Assembly (NCBI GenBank): GCA_007026445.1
Contig: VDMD01000182.1
Span: 1-39,638, forward strand
Direction: 5' to 3'
Length of the DNA: 39,638 nt
Origin: Schizophyllum amplum
Lineage: Eukaryota > Basidiomycota > Agaricomycetes > Agaricales > Schizophyllaceae
Positions 10,167 through 19,764 of this stretch are shown piece after piece (the stretch's first letter is position 1; every line of letters begins with the position of its first letter). A model generated the notes under the pieces. It did not search any database, was not told the DNA's origin, and was given only the letters and a program-made list of their open reading frames with translations. Position numbers and translations under genes: made by a program.

Positions 10167-13100
10167 ATGGCCCCTTTGACGAGCGAGCTGTCCTTCCCGT
10201 CGCTCTCCGCCGCGCGGAAGCACCACCAGCCACCACCTCTCGTGATCTCCGCACCGCAGAAGCTGCGCCCGGTGCCCGCCTCGTGCAAGAAACGCGGTCG
10301 CGAGAACGAGTACCCTCCTGACACTGAGGACACGAATCCGCGGACGCGCCGACGCACTGCGTCTATCTGGAACGGGGTTATCCGCAGGCGCCGGCCCACG
10401 ACCGCCCCCGCCCCGCCTCCCGACGCGCGCCGTAGCGTGGCGAACATACTCTTTGGCGACGAGCCTTCTGTCCGGCTTCGCAAGCCCTCTAACATTTCTT
10501 CACGACGCCCTTCTGTTGCAGTACTTTCGCGGCAGCCGTCTTGTGCATCAATAGCGGCACGACCACGGGCTCCTACGCCGGGCGCAATGGCTGCGTCCGC
10601 TATACGGCGCGGCAGCGGAACGAGGAACATCTTCAAGCGTATTCGGAAAAGCCTGACGCGCTCACGAGGAAGCAGCGTCTGCGCCGGCTCTTGCGGAAGC
10701 GGCACCGACTCAGACTCCGAGCATCTCAGCGACTGGGTACTAGGCTCGGACGGTCGTACGTCGCGCACACCACCTCCCTTGCCGCCTAAGCCGGAGTGGA
10801 TGCAACCAGCGCGCACGTCAAATCCGCCTTACAGCTCCACGCGCTCTTCGAATCGGATACAGGCGGGCTCGCCGATGGAACCTATGTCGGTTGTCAGCTC
10901 GGTCTATGACGATGAGAGCGTGCAGGACTATGGCGAGATTGTGCGCGACAGCAACGGATTGCTTCGTTTGGGTGCGCACGACCTGAAGCTTAACGTCGTA
11001 CTGCTGCGCACTTCACTCGTCGCCGACGGCTCGGACGCAAACCAGTGAGCGTCGAGTGGTGACATTAAACAATGAGGAGCTACTGCCGTTTCATAAATGC
11101 TTGCTTTGACCGAAAACGCGCGTGAGAAAAATCCAAAAATGGCGAAAAATCAGAAAAATCAGAAAAAGTGTTCCCGCCTCGTCTCGTCTCGTCTCGTCTC
11201 TCCCTCTCTCGTTTTTTCCTTCTCTAAAGTACACAAACCATCCCTATGAGCACCTGGACCCCACTGGATGCTGAAAGCTCGCCTCCCAAGGTCAAGATGG
11301 AGGATGAGGAGGCACCTGGAGTCATGTCGGCCTCGGGCATTCAAGGTGCGTGTTTCTGCGTCCATCGATGGTTTTCAACTGACACCGCATCTCAGTTCTT
11401 GGTCCTCAGCGGCTCGCGAGAGCACCAACGGAGTCGATGCTCATGATTCGAGTGCCCCCGCTCCAGTCTGTGCAACGACGCGATCACCCTCGACAGCCCA
11501 ACCCGCGTGCAAGCGTCCCAGTCCGTCCCGAGCCCCTCAGCGTCGCTGACGTCTTTGGTTACACCGAGGACGACGACGACGAGTTCGTTCCCACTGGCAT
11601 GCCGTCGACCCCCACTGGGCTGTCCCCGTCCCTCTCGCCGATCGGCCGTCCCACCAAGCGCATTCTCTCGCGTTCACCGTCGGCCTCATCTGACATCGCC
11701 ATCATCGAAGACTTCGACAATCCTTTCCGCGTCATCTTCCCGGATCCTGTACCCACCCGCCGATCGCCCTCCCCTCGTGCGCCCTCGCCGCCTCCGAAAC
11801 GTCCCCGTGGTCGTCCGCGGAAGATCAAGCGGGTGACGCCAGAGCCTGAGGAGGAGCCCGTGCCATGCATCAACATGTGGGCTCTTGTCAAGTCCAGGCC
11901 CAAGCAGGAGTTGACGGGGAAGGGAAGAAAGAAGCAGACGAAGATGGTGACGGACCCGCCGGTCATGCGCGGGACCGTCAAGCTCTCCGCCGATGCCACC
12001 TACGACGACTTCCTCGCCCTCCTCGCATCTGAGACGATCGCCCACTGCGACGTCAACCTCCTCGTCCGCGAGAGTCTCGGATTCTACTTCATGAAGAACA
12101 ACAAGAAGTCCGGCATGGAATTCCCTCTCGCATCGCGCTCGCAGTTCCCCACCCTCATTGCCAAGATCAAGGGTATCGCAGCAAAGGACCGGGATCTGAC
12201 GGAGCTCGTCGTCACGATGCTGGTGCCGAACAAGCGTAAGCGAAACACGAGTGTCCCCGTGAGTGTCTGTATCTTTGCGTGCTCATGCGACTTATCTCGT
12301 TACAGCGTTGGCATGCTGATTTCTCAGCCGAGGATGATGACGCGGAGCCCGAGCCCGTGTTCGACCTGGACGCTTTGCTCGGGTCAGCTCCGGTAGGCCT
12401 TTGCTGTCCGTCGTAGAACAGTGGCTCATCTTCCGATAGCGCAACATCGACGAGGCTATTGCTCCGTTCATTTCTGCCCTCGAGTCGAAGTATCCTATCG
12501 GGGGATGTCCCGAGCATCCGGACAACCACTGCTACATATGGCACAAGACAGGAGGGGCCCTGCACTTCGTCTTGGATGGCAACCGCATGAAGGTGTGGGC
12601 GTTGGCAATCGTAAGCCTCTTTGTTCGAATTGTGGGCCTTGCTGACAGTATCTGTAGAAACGCAAGCAAGCAACCTTTGACCTTCATCCTCTGTCGAGCC
12701 GGTTCTTCCTGCCGAAGGAGGCCGTCAATTACGCACCACCTCGTGCTGCTGCTTTGCCTGCAGTAGGTCCTTCCGTGGCCACGCCTCCAGTCCCGGGAAG
12801 GATGCCGGACATGTTTCCACAGTTCTACGGCATGCCGTATGCGCCGTGGGACATGCCATATCCCTCTCGCTATGGACGTGGCCACGCCGCACCGTATGAT
12901 ATGGGCGTGCCACCACAGACACCGAGGAACCACCCCCGCGAGCCGCTTTCCAGCCCTCCTCCACCGACAATGGACCTGGCCGAGTTCTGCCGCAACTACG
13001 ATCTGGATGACGGCATCTACGCTGCCCTCAGCGACGGGCGCTTCCGCATCGGCGACAAGGTCAAGGACCTGTCGGAGTTGGACTTCCCGGGGCTTACGAA

Positions 13101-15129
13101 GTGTGAGTGGCTTCGCTTCAAGCGTGTGTACGAGCGTTACTCGCGTGGCGCGTAGTTGTAGATTGGCATTGTCTTGTTCACCTGACTTGTACATATCTTT
13201 CGACTTCTTCTTCATACTCACCACTCTTTGTTGACGTGTTGGCTGTGTGTTTGTGTACTACATTCGTTTAATTAGTGTATATTCATTGTAATTCGGCCGT
13301 GGTTTTGTTGTTCATTTGGGTACACGAATGAATTATTTCCACCTCCACTACAGATATCCGCACTCCCTGAACCATCCGCCAGCCTTCTCAGCAGTCACGG
13401 CCTCCATGCATGCCGCATATAGGTCCAGTTCGGGTGTGTCGCTCTCCTGAAAGTCAGCCCAGTGGCGACGCAGGTAAGCCTTGACTGGACAGACATCAGT
13501 CATGTCTCGATGGTCGAATATAGCAGGAAGTACGTACCACAGCTGAAGCTCGCTTCAATAGGGTTGAAGTCGGGGGAGTACGGTGGCAAGAAAATAAGAA
13601 GACCCCCTGCCCGAGCGTGAGAGTGAGTCAGATCCTGCAAAGACAAATACACGCGCACCTGCATCTTCAACGGCCTCTCGCAAAATCTCAGACTTGTGGA
13701 TGTTGCAGTTGTCGAGGAGTAGCACGCTGCGCGGTGCGGGCCATGGGTTCATCTGCGGAATCTGCTCATACAAATCAACCAGATATTCTGAATATCTGAA
13801 TCAAAGCGTGGTACGTACCACATCGTTGAGCACAAAGTCGAGAAACTCTTCACCGTCGACAGAGCCTTTGACGACACGGCATGCAATGTAGCCGTCGAGC
13901 GTGAGTGCGGGCAGAATACTGTACCTGTCTCCACGCTCAAACTGCTCCTCGATCTCGGGAGTCTCGCCGTGTGGTGCGCGTCCGTACCGGCGAGCTAGGG
14001 TTCGTCCATCCTTGGCTGATTCATCGGAAGCGATGATCTGGTCAGGCGTCACGTTGGTGATGAACCAGTTGTGCCAGTGTGTACGGAGCACGGGATCCTG
14101 ACGTTCAGCCACACGGTGCATCAGCTTGCGGTGGAGATGTATCTCGCGCAGATTATTGCACAAGCAGCCCATCGAGATGGGCTGGTCATGTTCGAGAGCG
14201 AGCCATTCCATGATTTCGTCGAGGTAGAGGCCGGGATCTTGACGTACGAGCTCGCTCAGCTCATGCAGGACCTCGGGACCAAGAAGTCGTGGCCGGCCCG
14301 TGGTCGTTATAGGTGGAGTGACTGTCCCATGCTTGTCATAGTTGTTGTACCAGCGCGAGATACTGTCTTTGTGAACGGCTAGTGCGGCGGCAATGACGTC
14401 GATGTCGTGGCCCTCGTCAAGCATCTCTAGTGCACGCTGCTTGATTCCGGGGTCGATATGCCGGTATACCATGATGACCCACGTCTCAATGGTCGAGTTT
14501 TGGTTGACGGTGAAGCAGGATACACGCAGAACGACGCGAAAACGCTTTTTTCTGATTTTTCTGATTTTTCGCCATTTTTGGATTTTTCTCACGCGCGTTT
14601 TCGGTCAAAGCAAGCATTTATGAAACGGCAGTAACAAAATTTGCCCAGATCCATCGCCTGTCAACTGGGCTTGCACATAACGGTCACCGACGAGGAGCGC
14701 TGGCGCAGCTCCGCGCTAGCTGCGCCCGACATCACCCTCCTGGACGTGCGTCTATCCTGCGAGCCCGTCACGGTCTCGACACGCTCCACCAAACCATCAC
14801 GGCGCTGGCTCTGTCAGCCCAATGAGTCTCTTGCCGAGCTCGTGGACTGTCGACGACAGAGCGGCCTCGCCATCGGCTCCGACTGGACGCGCACCAACTG
14901 CGACGTGCGCACGCTTGCTAGCAAGAGAGCAACCGACTGGCGCAGCGCGCGCGGCTGGATCAAGACGGTCACTGTCAGCATCCCGGCGCGGCCGGAGGTC
15001 AGCTGCGTGCGTGTGACCACGAGCGCCTGGCTCAGTGACGACGCCTCGGACTACGTGCGGGGCGTGGTAGAGCTCGATGCCGCGGAGCTCAGGAGAAGGA
15101 CGCACGACACGTACGAGGGTATGCTTTGA
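10167..15129 (+). CDS. disordered protein of unknown function, intron carries a transposon
   Basis: Two exons, 10167-11044 and 14649-15129, join at phase 2 (CA|A, Gln) into a 452-aa protein. The composite intron is 3604 nt because it contains the whole transposon 11083-14631. Without the element and one TA it would be 53 nt, with donor GTGAGC, branch CTAAC and acceptor TTTGCCCAG. The ATG at 10167 (CACGATGG) is chosen over an upstream in-frame start at about 10098 for its context and because the upstream part lies in the pyrimidine leader. The N-terminal 250 residues are basic, Ser/Pro/Arg-rich and disordered, with a PPPLPPKPEW motif typical of SH3 ligands; the last 190 residues look folded (DITLLDVRLSCEP; WIKTVTVSIPARP). 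No known family recognised. If the intron is not removed, translation stops two bases beyond the exon (TGA 11046-11048), giving 293 aa. Confidence 0.75.
11083..11167 (+). repeat. left terminal inverted repeat
   Basis: 85 bp, identical in inverse orientation to 14547-14631. The inner half holds GAAAAATC/GAAAAAT copies at short spacing (about 11125, 11144, 11153, 11162), candidate transposase binding sites. A (GTCTC)n tract at about 11178-11200 follows just inside. Confidence 0.95.
11246..13155 (+). CDS. transposon-borne AT-hook protein, unknown function
   Basis: Five exons (11246-11345, 11396-12258, 12306-12392, 12440-12610, 12658-13155) joined by 46-50 nt GT-AG introns give an unbroken 572-aa protein. 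Residues about 1-165 are acidic/Ser-Pro-rich and disordered. A basic AT-hook, KRPRGRPRKIKR, lies near residues 168-179, so minor-groove DNA binding is likely. A folded middle follows (residues about 185-320). A compact CPEHPDNHC motif (C373, H376, H380, C381) could bind a metal and is followed by a hydrophobic GGALHFVLDGNRMKVWA segment. A Pro/Tyr-rich linker leads to a C-terminal 60-residue helical module (MDLAEFCRNYDLDDGIYAAL...LTKCEWLRFKRVYERY) that resembles a SAM-like or death-like interaction fold. The general look matches large families of unnamed mushroom proteins; that is recollection, not a search. Inside the element, convergent with the transposase. It may help transposition or be cargo. 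Confidence 0.85.
13348..14472 (-). CDS. DD34E transposase of the IS630-Tc1-mariner superfamily
   Basis: 320-aa transposase in four exons (14472-13819, 13761-13659, 13606-13538, 13484-13348); introns of 57, 52 and 53 nt with phases 0, 1, 1 restore one continuous frame. The N-terminus is a helix-turn-helix (DPGIKQRALEMLDEGHDID...VHKDSISRWYNNY) followed by a GRPR linker (residues 59-62), as in Tc1 transposases. Catalytic residues: D150 (IIASDESAKDGRT), D235 (VLLLDNCNIHKS) and E270 (LPPYSPDFNPIE); 34 residues between the last two is the Tc1 signature. The ATG at 14472 starts at MVYRHIDPG; an upstream in-frame ATG at 14592 lies inside the terminal repeat and would add an unlikely basic leader. All key residues are present, so the enzyme may be active. 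It cuts and pastes the element at TA sites. Confidence 0.93.
14547..14631 (-). repeat. right terminal inverted repeat
   Basis: Exact inverse of 11083-11167, ending GAAACGGCAG before the TA at 14632-14633. It lies 74 bp upstream of the transposase start and may also contain its promoter. Confidence 0.95.
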
Positions 15130-15402
15130 CGAGGATATGCTTTGATGACACGGCCGGCGCGGCTGTGCGCGCGCGGGCATGACAATTATCGAGCCTCACG
15201 GCGCTGAGCGTCAGGCGGACAAGAACTTCGGGCTCTGAACAGGCTCTGAACGTTGCTTTATGTATCTCGGATGTAGCATAGCAATTGCCGGTCTTTACTA
15301 TACTGTACGCATAGACGTATGTAATCTCTCTTTATACTAGCGCTGTAACTCTCAGGTAGGGTATATACAGGTACAGCATCTGACTTGGACGATTACGCAT
15401 CG
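15130..15402. other. convergent 3' regions
   Basis: 273 bp between the stop of the host gene (+) and that of the CSM3/TIPIN gene (-). AT-richer, no frame or repeat seen; presumably both polyadenylation regions. Confidence 0.5.
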
Positions 15403-16828
15403 TCAATCGTCAGCGTACATATCCGCATCGTCCCACTCGTCCTCAACGTCAGAAGTAGTCCGTTTCTTGGTGGGTGACGGCCCTGCTTGGGGTTCGCTAG
15501 GCTTCGAACTGTCACCTCCTGGTGTCGGTGCCGGCCCACTGCTGCCACCCGGTTGCGACGACGCATGCTCCATCTCGTCCATAACCGCAAAGTCGTCCTC
15601 CATATCATGGTCAAACTCTGGCGGCGCTGGCGGTGGGGCCGGCGCAGGCGCGCCTCCACTCAGTTCATCTAACACCGCGAACGCCGCATCCATGTCGTCG
15701 TCGAAGTCGTTCGCGACTGGAGGGCGCGAGGCAGGTTTGGCAGCCACGGCGGCGTTGCTTTCCTCCTCGATGGCGGCCCACATGGCTGCGTCCTCGTCGT
15801 CGCCCGGGGCTGCTGAGGAGCGCGTGCCGTCGGTCATGAGTGCATCTCCGGCATCAGAGGAGTCCGGGGGCATAGAAGCTGGACGCGGAGAGGATGAGGC
15901 ATAGGCGACGTGCACAGATGCGGCCGGCGAAGATCTTGGCGGTGAAGACGGAGGTGGTGCTGTGTCAACCCTCGCTGTAGCTTCCGCGCCATCCTCCGGC
16001 TGCATGCGCGCGCCGACGCCCTCGTCGTCGCTGTCCGAGACGTCTGTCGCGTCCTCGTTCGGCGGCTTGCCTAGGGCAGCGTCACGCATCATGCTGAGCT
16101 GGTTCTGCGATATGTTAGAGTATGGACAACGGTATGGGGTAGAGCACGTACGCGCATCCTGTTCGAGTGACAGAGCTTCTCTACGCGTTCCACCGTGTCG
16201 TTGAACTGGGTTCGGGGATACATTCGATGAGCCCAGAACTGGTAGACATTGAGTAGCCTGTTGAGATCTGAGGCCTAAGAACAAAGTCAATGTGGCTTTC
16301 AATATAACCGAGAACGAGGCGCACCTCATGACCCTTCCCCTTGACCTTGAAGTTCTTCGTCTCCTCGATGAGCTGAGGGAACCCAATGTTGCTGATCAGC
16401 CGTCCTTCGTCCAGTACGATAGGCCTCCTCCGCTTCTTCTCTCCCTCCTTCTCTCCTTTCCCATCAGCCTTCCCATCGTCGAATCCCTCTGGTGGAGGTG
16501 AGCTGCTAGGCAAAATCTGGTGTCGCTCCTCCGCTGGCTTCCTCTTCTGCGGCCGCCTGGCTTCCTCCTTGCGGTACGCCGCCTCCGCCTGTGCTTGAAT
16601 CGCACGCGTATCAATGAGGTCTAGCGTCCTTGTGTTGAACATCTCGTCCAGTTCCACGTCTGCCGCACCCGACGCGGGCGCGTCGCGCTCGTCTGGCATT
16701 TCCGCGTCGGATTCGTCGCCATGGATGAATAGCGGTTCGGAGGACTTTCTGGTTTCGTCAGAAACAGCTGGCCTTGACGTGGATGCGAGCTCGGCGTCGT
16801 CGTCCCAAATTGCATCGAGGTCGGCCAT
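15403..16828 (-). CDS. CSM3/Swi3/TIPIN replication fork protection protein
   Basis: Partner of Tof1/Timeless that stabilises paused replication forks and supports the S-phase checkpoint. The family core (Swi3 domain) spans two introns: PIVLDEGRLISNIGFPQLIEE, then KNFKVKGKGHE, then SDLNRLLNVYQFWAHRMYP, then FNDTVERVEKLCHSNRM. All are strong matches to the family. The start at 16828 (MADLDAIWDDDAEL) gives an acidic N-terminus; the upstream in-frame ATG at 16900 would run into the promoter shared with the next gene. The C-terminal 220 residues are Pro/Ala/Ser/Asp-rich with repeated acidic patches (DFDDDMDAAFAVLDEL; EFDHDMEDDFAVMDEM) and end in DADMYADD. These repeats resemble an RPA-binding acidic helix of TIPIN, which is inference. 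Total about 440 aa. Its start is 86 bp from that of NTM1 on the other strand. Confidence 0.88.
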
Positions 16829-16914
16829 TTTGACTGTGATTAAGACGCGTCGCGGCGCGCTGGAAAATGGACGCGTTATTTTGTTTTGTTTGTATCGCAT
16901 TTCTTGTCCTCCCC
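16829..16914. promoter_or_regulatory. 86-bp bidirectional promoter
   Basis: Only 86 bp separate the start codons of the CSM3/TIPIN gene (-) and the NTM1 gene (+), so both 5' leaders and core promoters must share this stretch. It contains a T-rich run (TTATTTTGTTTTGTTTG). No TATA box was seen. Confidence 0.6.
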
Positions 16915-17991
16915 ATGTCCGCCGACGAAATCATTCCCGAGCCCGTCGTCAGAGACGGCATCGAGTATTGGAATCAGCAAGCAGGTACAGTATGTAGTAT
17001 TGCATGCGCCTCAGTATCTGATCATCGCCTCAGCCGATGAGGATGGTGTGCTAGGTAAATTCTATGGAAACCCTCTCGTTTGCTGCTAACAAGCGCGCTA
17101 GGCGGATTCGGCACCGGGGTATGTGGTTGTCCTGGCCTTTCTTCTCGTGACTGATATAATGCAGGACATGTAGTCCTTGCCTCGCGTCGAGAGCTGTGGA
17201 TCACGTCTGTTCCTCCTCAACCTCTTGCCGGAACTCTGCACTGTCCCCTCCGCCCTCAAGCCTCTAGACTCGTCTTCTTCGTCTGCGGCAACCAGATACA
17301 GAGCACTCGACGTCGGCGCCGGTGTCGGACGCGTTACCGCGGACACACTACTGCCTCTCGTCTCCGACGTTGTCCTACTCGAACCTGTCGACTCATTCAT
17401 CGGCGAGGCGCTGGCGCGCGCTCAAGGAAAACGCAAAATGAAGTGGCGTGGTATAGAGGACAGGGAGAAGAGCGTAACCTTCGTCAAGGGCACGTTACAG
17501 GCCTTCGACCCCTCCGCCCCGCTCGCTGAGCAGGACGTCTCCATTCTCGATCGCGTGGGTTATAAAGCCGACGCAGAAAACAATGGATTCAACGTCGTCT
17601 GGTGCCAATGGTGCCTCGGCCATCTCAGCGATCCGGACCTGATCGCATTCCTCAAGCGTAGCCAGCAGTCTCTCCGTGGCTCAAGGAGCCTCATCGTGGT
17701 CAAGGAGAATTGCTGTTCAGATGGTGCTGATGGTACACCGAAGACAGTGTTCGACGAGGATGATTCGAGTCTGACGAGGTATGGTCGACCAGATGGCCCG
17801 ATCTGTAACTAAAACCACCGTTTATAGGTCCGACCTCGCCTGGAAGAAAGCCTTCGAGCTCGCAGGTTTGCGCCTGATCCGTGAACAGGTTCAAGGCGGT
17901 CTTCCTGAGGGGCTTTACACCGTGAAGATGTATGGCTTTTGTCGCTTAATGCGTTCACGCTGACTGATTCTGCAGGTATGCGCTGAGATGA
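16915..17991 (+). CDS. protein N-terminal Xaa-Pro-Lys methyltransferase (NTM1/TAE1)
   Basis: SAM-dependent enzyme that methylates the alpha-amino group of proteins starting X-Pro-Lys, for example ribosomal proteins in yeast. Exons: 16915-16984, 17034-17054 (21 nt), 17102-17118 (17 nt), 17174 onward, then two more short introns near 17780 and 17930, ending YALR-stop at 17991. Joined they read IEYWNQQAADEDGVLGGFG, then LPRVESCGSRLFL. Motif I is ALDVGAGVGRVT; VVWCQWCLGHLSD matches the family's WIQWVIGHLTD; LIVVKENCC and the acidic FDEDDSSLTR are also family features. About 280 aa, close to the usual 220-250 plus inserts. All phases agree with no frame break. Confidence 0.92.
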
Positions 17992-18497
17992 TTGCACTGC
18001 GGTAACTGCATTGCGCGCCGAACGGCGTCATCTCCAAAACATACCAGGGCCTGTCGACTCCTGCGGAGCGACTAGCGTTCCCCTTGCCGCTTGTAGACCG
18101 CATAGCCGCTCGCCCTTCCGCTCTGTACAGTAGTGATTGCGCATTCAGACCATGGAGAAACACGGTCAACGGCCGCTAGCAAACGTCTTCGTGCTCCGAA
18201 AAGTGTCTATAGGGAGTCCTGCTTGCTGCGCTGGGTGGGGTGGCAGTCGTCCCATGGCCGCCTCTCGAACGTCGAAATGACGCGATCGGTGGGTGGCCAG
18301 ACCGCTGCGATGAGTCATCAGAACGGGAGATGGGCGGGATGGCGCGGCCGAATTCCGAAGTGCTATTTCATTTGAGGGGCGCGCCCGATCTCCCCAAGAC
18401 TTCAAAGTTCAAAATCAACTCGTGCCTCGTCCTTAGGTCGTCCCCTTCCCTCCTCCCCCCACCTTCGCCACCCCCGCGCTGTCCTCTTAGCCGCGAA
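17992..18497. other. intergenic, adenylate kinase promoter
   Basis: About 500 bp between two + genes. No conserved frame. The last 80 bp before 18498 are strongly pyrimidine-rich (TCCCCTTCCCTCCTCCCC), the likely leader of the adenylate kinase gene. Confidence 0.5.
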
Positions 18498-19764
18498 ATG
18501 CTCGCCCGGCCTGCTTTTCCCATCCCCAAGGCGCGTCTGGCCGGTAAACCGCTGGGGCAGCGCGGCTATGCGGCATCTGCAATCGCGCAGCGCGCACTCG
18601 CCTTCGGGCTTCAACCAGCCCTCAGGGCACAGTCGGACGACGAGGGAGGTCACCGTGTTCTCCGCATGCTTATGTTTGGGAAGCCGGGAGCAGGCAAAGG
18701 GACGCTAGCTGGTCGACTCACGAAGAAGTACGACATACTGTCGATCTCGTCGGGGGACCTCTTGCGGCAGCACATAGCTGAACGGTACGTGTTGTATTCG
18801 ACTTTACATCCCCCTCCACCCGTCATATCCACAGCCTGAACAGCACGCTGACGTACACCGCAGGACGGAGGTTGGCCGGCAAGCCGAGGCGATCGTTGCC
18901 CAGGGTGGCCTGCTCCCGGACGAAGTCATGCTCAAGGTCGTCACGAGCAAGCTTGAAGCACTCAAGGGAAAGGTCCGGACCCTGCCCCCCACCTCATGAG
19001 CCTCTATTCACATGCCTCCAGCACTGGATCCTGGACGGTTTCCCGCGTACCCTCGGCCAAGGAGAGCTGTTAGACGCGCACCTGAAGTACGCCTTCATTC
19101 ACATGCGAGCGTTATCATACGCTAACTCCCCCTTCCAGGAAGCAGGACATGCCCCTCAGCCTTGTCGTCAACCTCGACGTCCCCGACGAGGTGATCCTCA
19201 GCCGCATTTCGGACCGCTGGGTACACCTTCCTTCCGGCCGCGTCTACAACATGTCCTACAACCGCCCCAAAATCGACGGCCTCGACGACGAGACCGGCGA
19301 GCCGCTGACCAAGCGCCCCGACGACAACCCTGTGCGTATCTCCGCATCCTCCGCCTTACCGCGATTCCGCGCCCCAAATCACCCCGCTGACCATCCCGCA
19401 GGAGACCTTTGCGCGGCGTCTGCAGCAGTTCTACGCGTCCACTTCGCCGCTGCTGGACTACTACAGCGCGCAGGCCGAGGCCGGCAACGTCCACCATGCC
19501 GCGGATGCGTCCACGGCGCACCTGCACCCGCACCAGCTGCGTCTCCCCACGCGCTCCCACCGCATGCAGATGGCGACGCTGCACGGCACCACGTCCGACG
19601 AGATATGGCCTCAGCTCGAGGCCGTCGTAGCGGGATCCTTTCCTGGGTTGCGTGAGCGTACGCCGCGGGTAGGCCGCCTGTACGACATGGTGTCAGCGGT
19701 AGCGTCGTTTGAGGAGGACCGCAAGCGCAAGGCGCGGATGACGCTGTCAGCGCAGGTCAACTAA
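18498..19764 (+). CDS. mitochondrial adenylate kinase (AK3/Adk2 type)
   Basis: Nucleoside monophosphate kinase (ADP/GTP-AMP balance), probably in the mitochondrial matrix. Five exons. The start MLARPAFPIPKARLAGK begins a basic, Ser/Ala-rich presequence of about 50 residues. Then come the P-loop GKPGAGKGTLAGRL, ISSGDLLRQHI, the AMP site LDGFPRTLGQ, and the long lid with DRWVHLPSGRVYNMSYNRPK and GEPLTKRPDDNPETFARRL. The lid lacks the four zinc Cys of some bacterial enzymes, as in AK3. An insertion of about 35 residues rich in His/Ala/Gln (from EAGNVHHAAD to RMQMATLHG) sits before TTSDEIWPQLEAVV, and a basic tail after it ends at 19764. Introns: near 18785, 18975, 19090 and 19332, all in consistent phase. 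Confidence 0.9.

Larger units (their letters stand above)
11083..14631. mobile_element. two-gene Tc1/mariner-type DNA transposon with AT-hook accessory gene
   Basis: A 3549-bp element bounded by 85-bp perfectly identical inverted repeats (11083-11167 and 14547-14631, outer end CTGCCGTTTCATAAATGC), with TA on both sides (11081-11082 and 14632-14633), the target duplication of the Tc1/mariner group. It carries an intact AT-hook protein gene on + and an intact DD34E transposase on -, convergent, with 192 bp between the stops. Identical repeats and two unbroken multi-exon genes argue for a recent insertion by a possibly active copy. Tc1/mariner elements normally encode only a transposase, so the second gene is unusual. 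The host gene reads through on both sides (see host gene). Confidence 0.92.

Noticed and set aside
10167..11048. Complete single-exon gene ending at 11048
   Set aside because: A consensus donor overlaps its last codon and the right flank continues in frame after the element, so the stop is better seen as an intron read-through.
11246..13155. Host gene unrelated to the transposon
   Set aside because: It lies wholly between the two perfect terminal repeats and TA duplications, together with the transposase.
13801..13830. Frameshift in the transposase after VLNDV
   Set aside because: A 57-nt GT-AG intron (13818-13762) restores the frame to IPQMNPWPAPRSVLLLDNC, so no break is needed.
14641..15129. 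Stand-alone 162-aa gene right of the transposon
   Set aside because: It has no ATG (begins at TTG) and starts inside an acceptor; it is exon 2 of the interrupted host gene.
15467..15904. 145-aa frame on + opposite CSM3/TIPIN
   Set aside because: Ser/Ala/Gly-rich shadow of the acidic C-terminus; no start context or homology.
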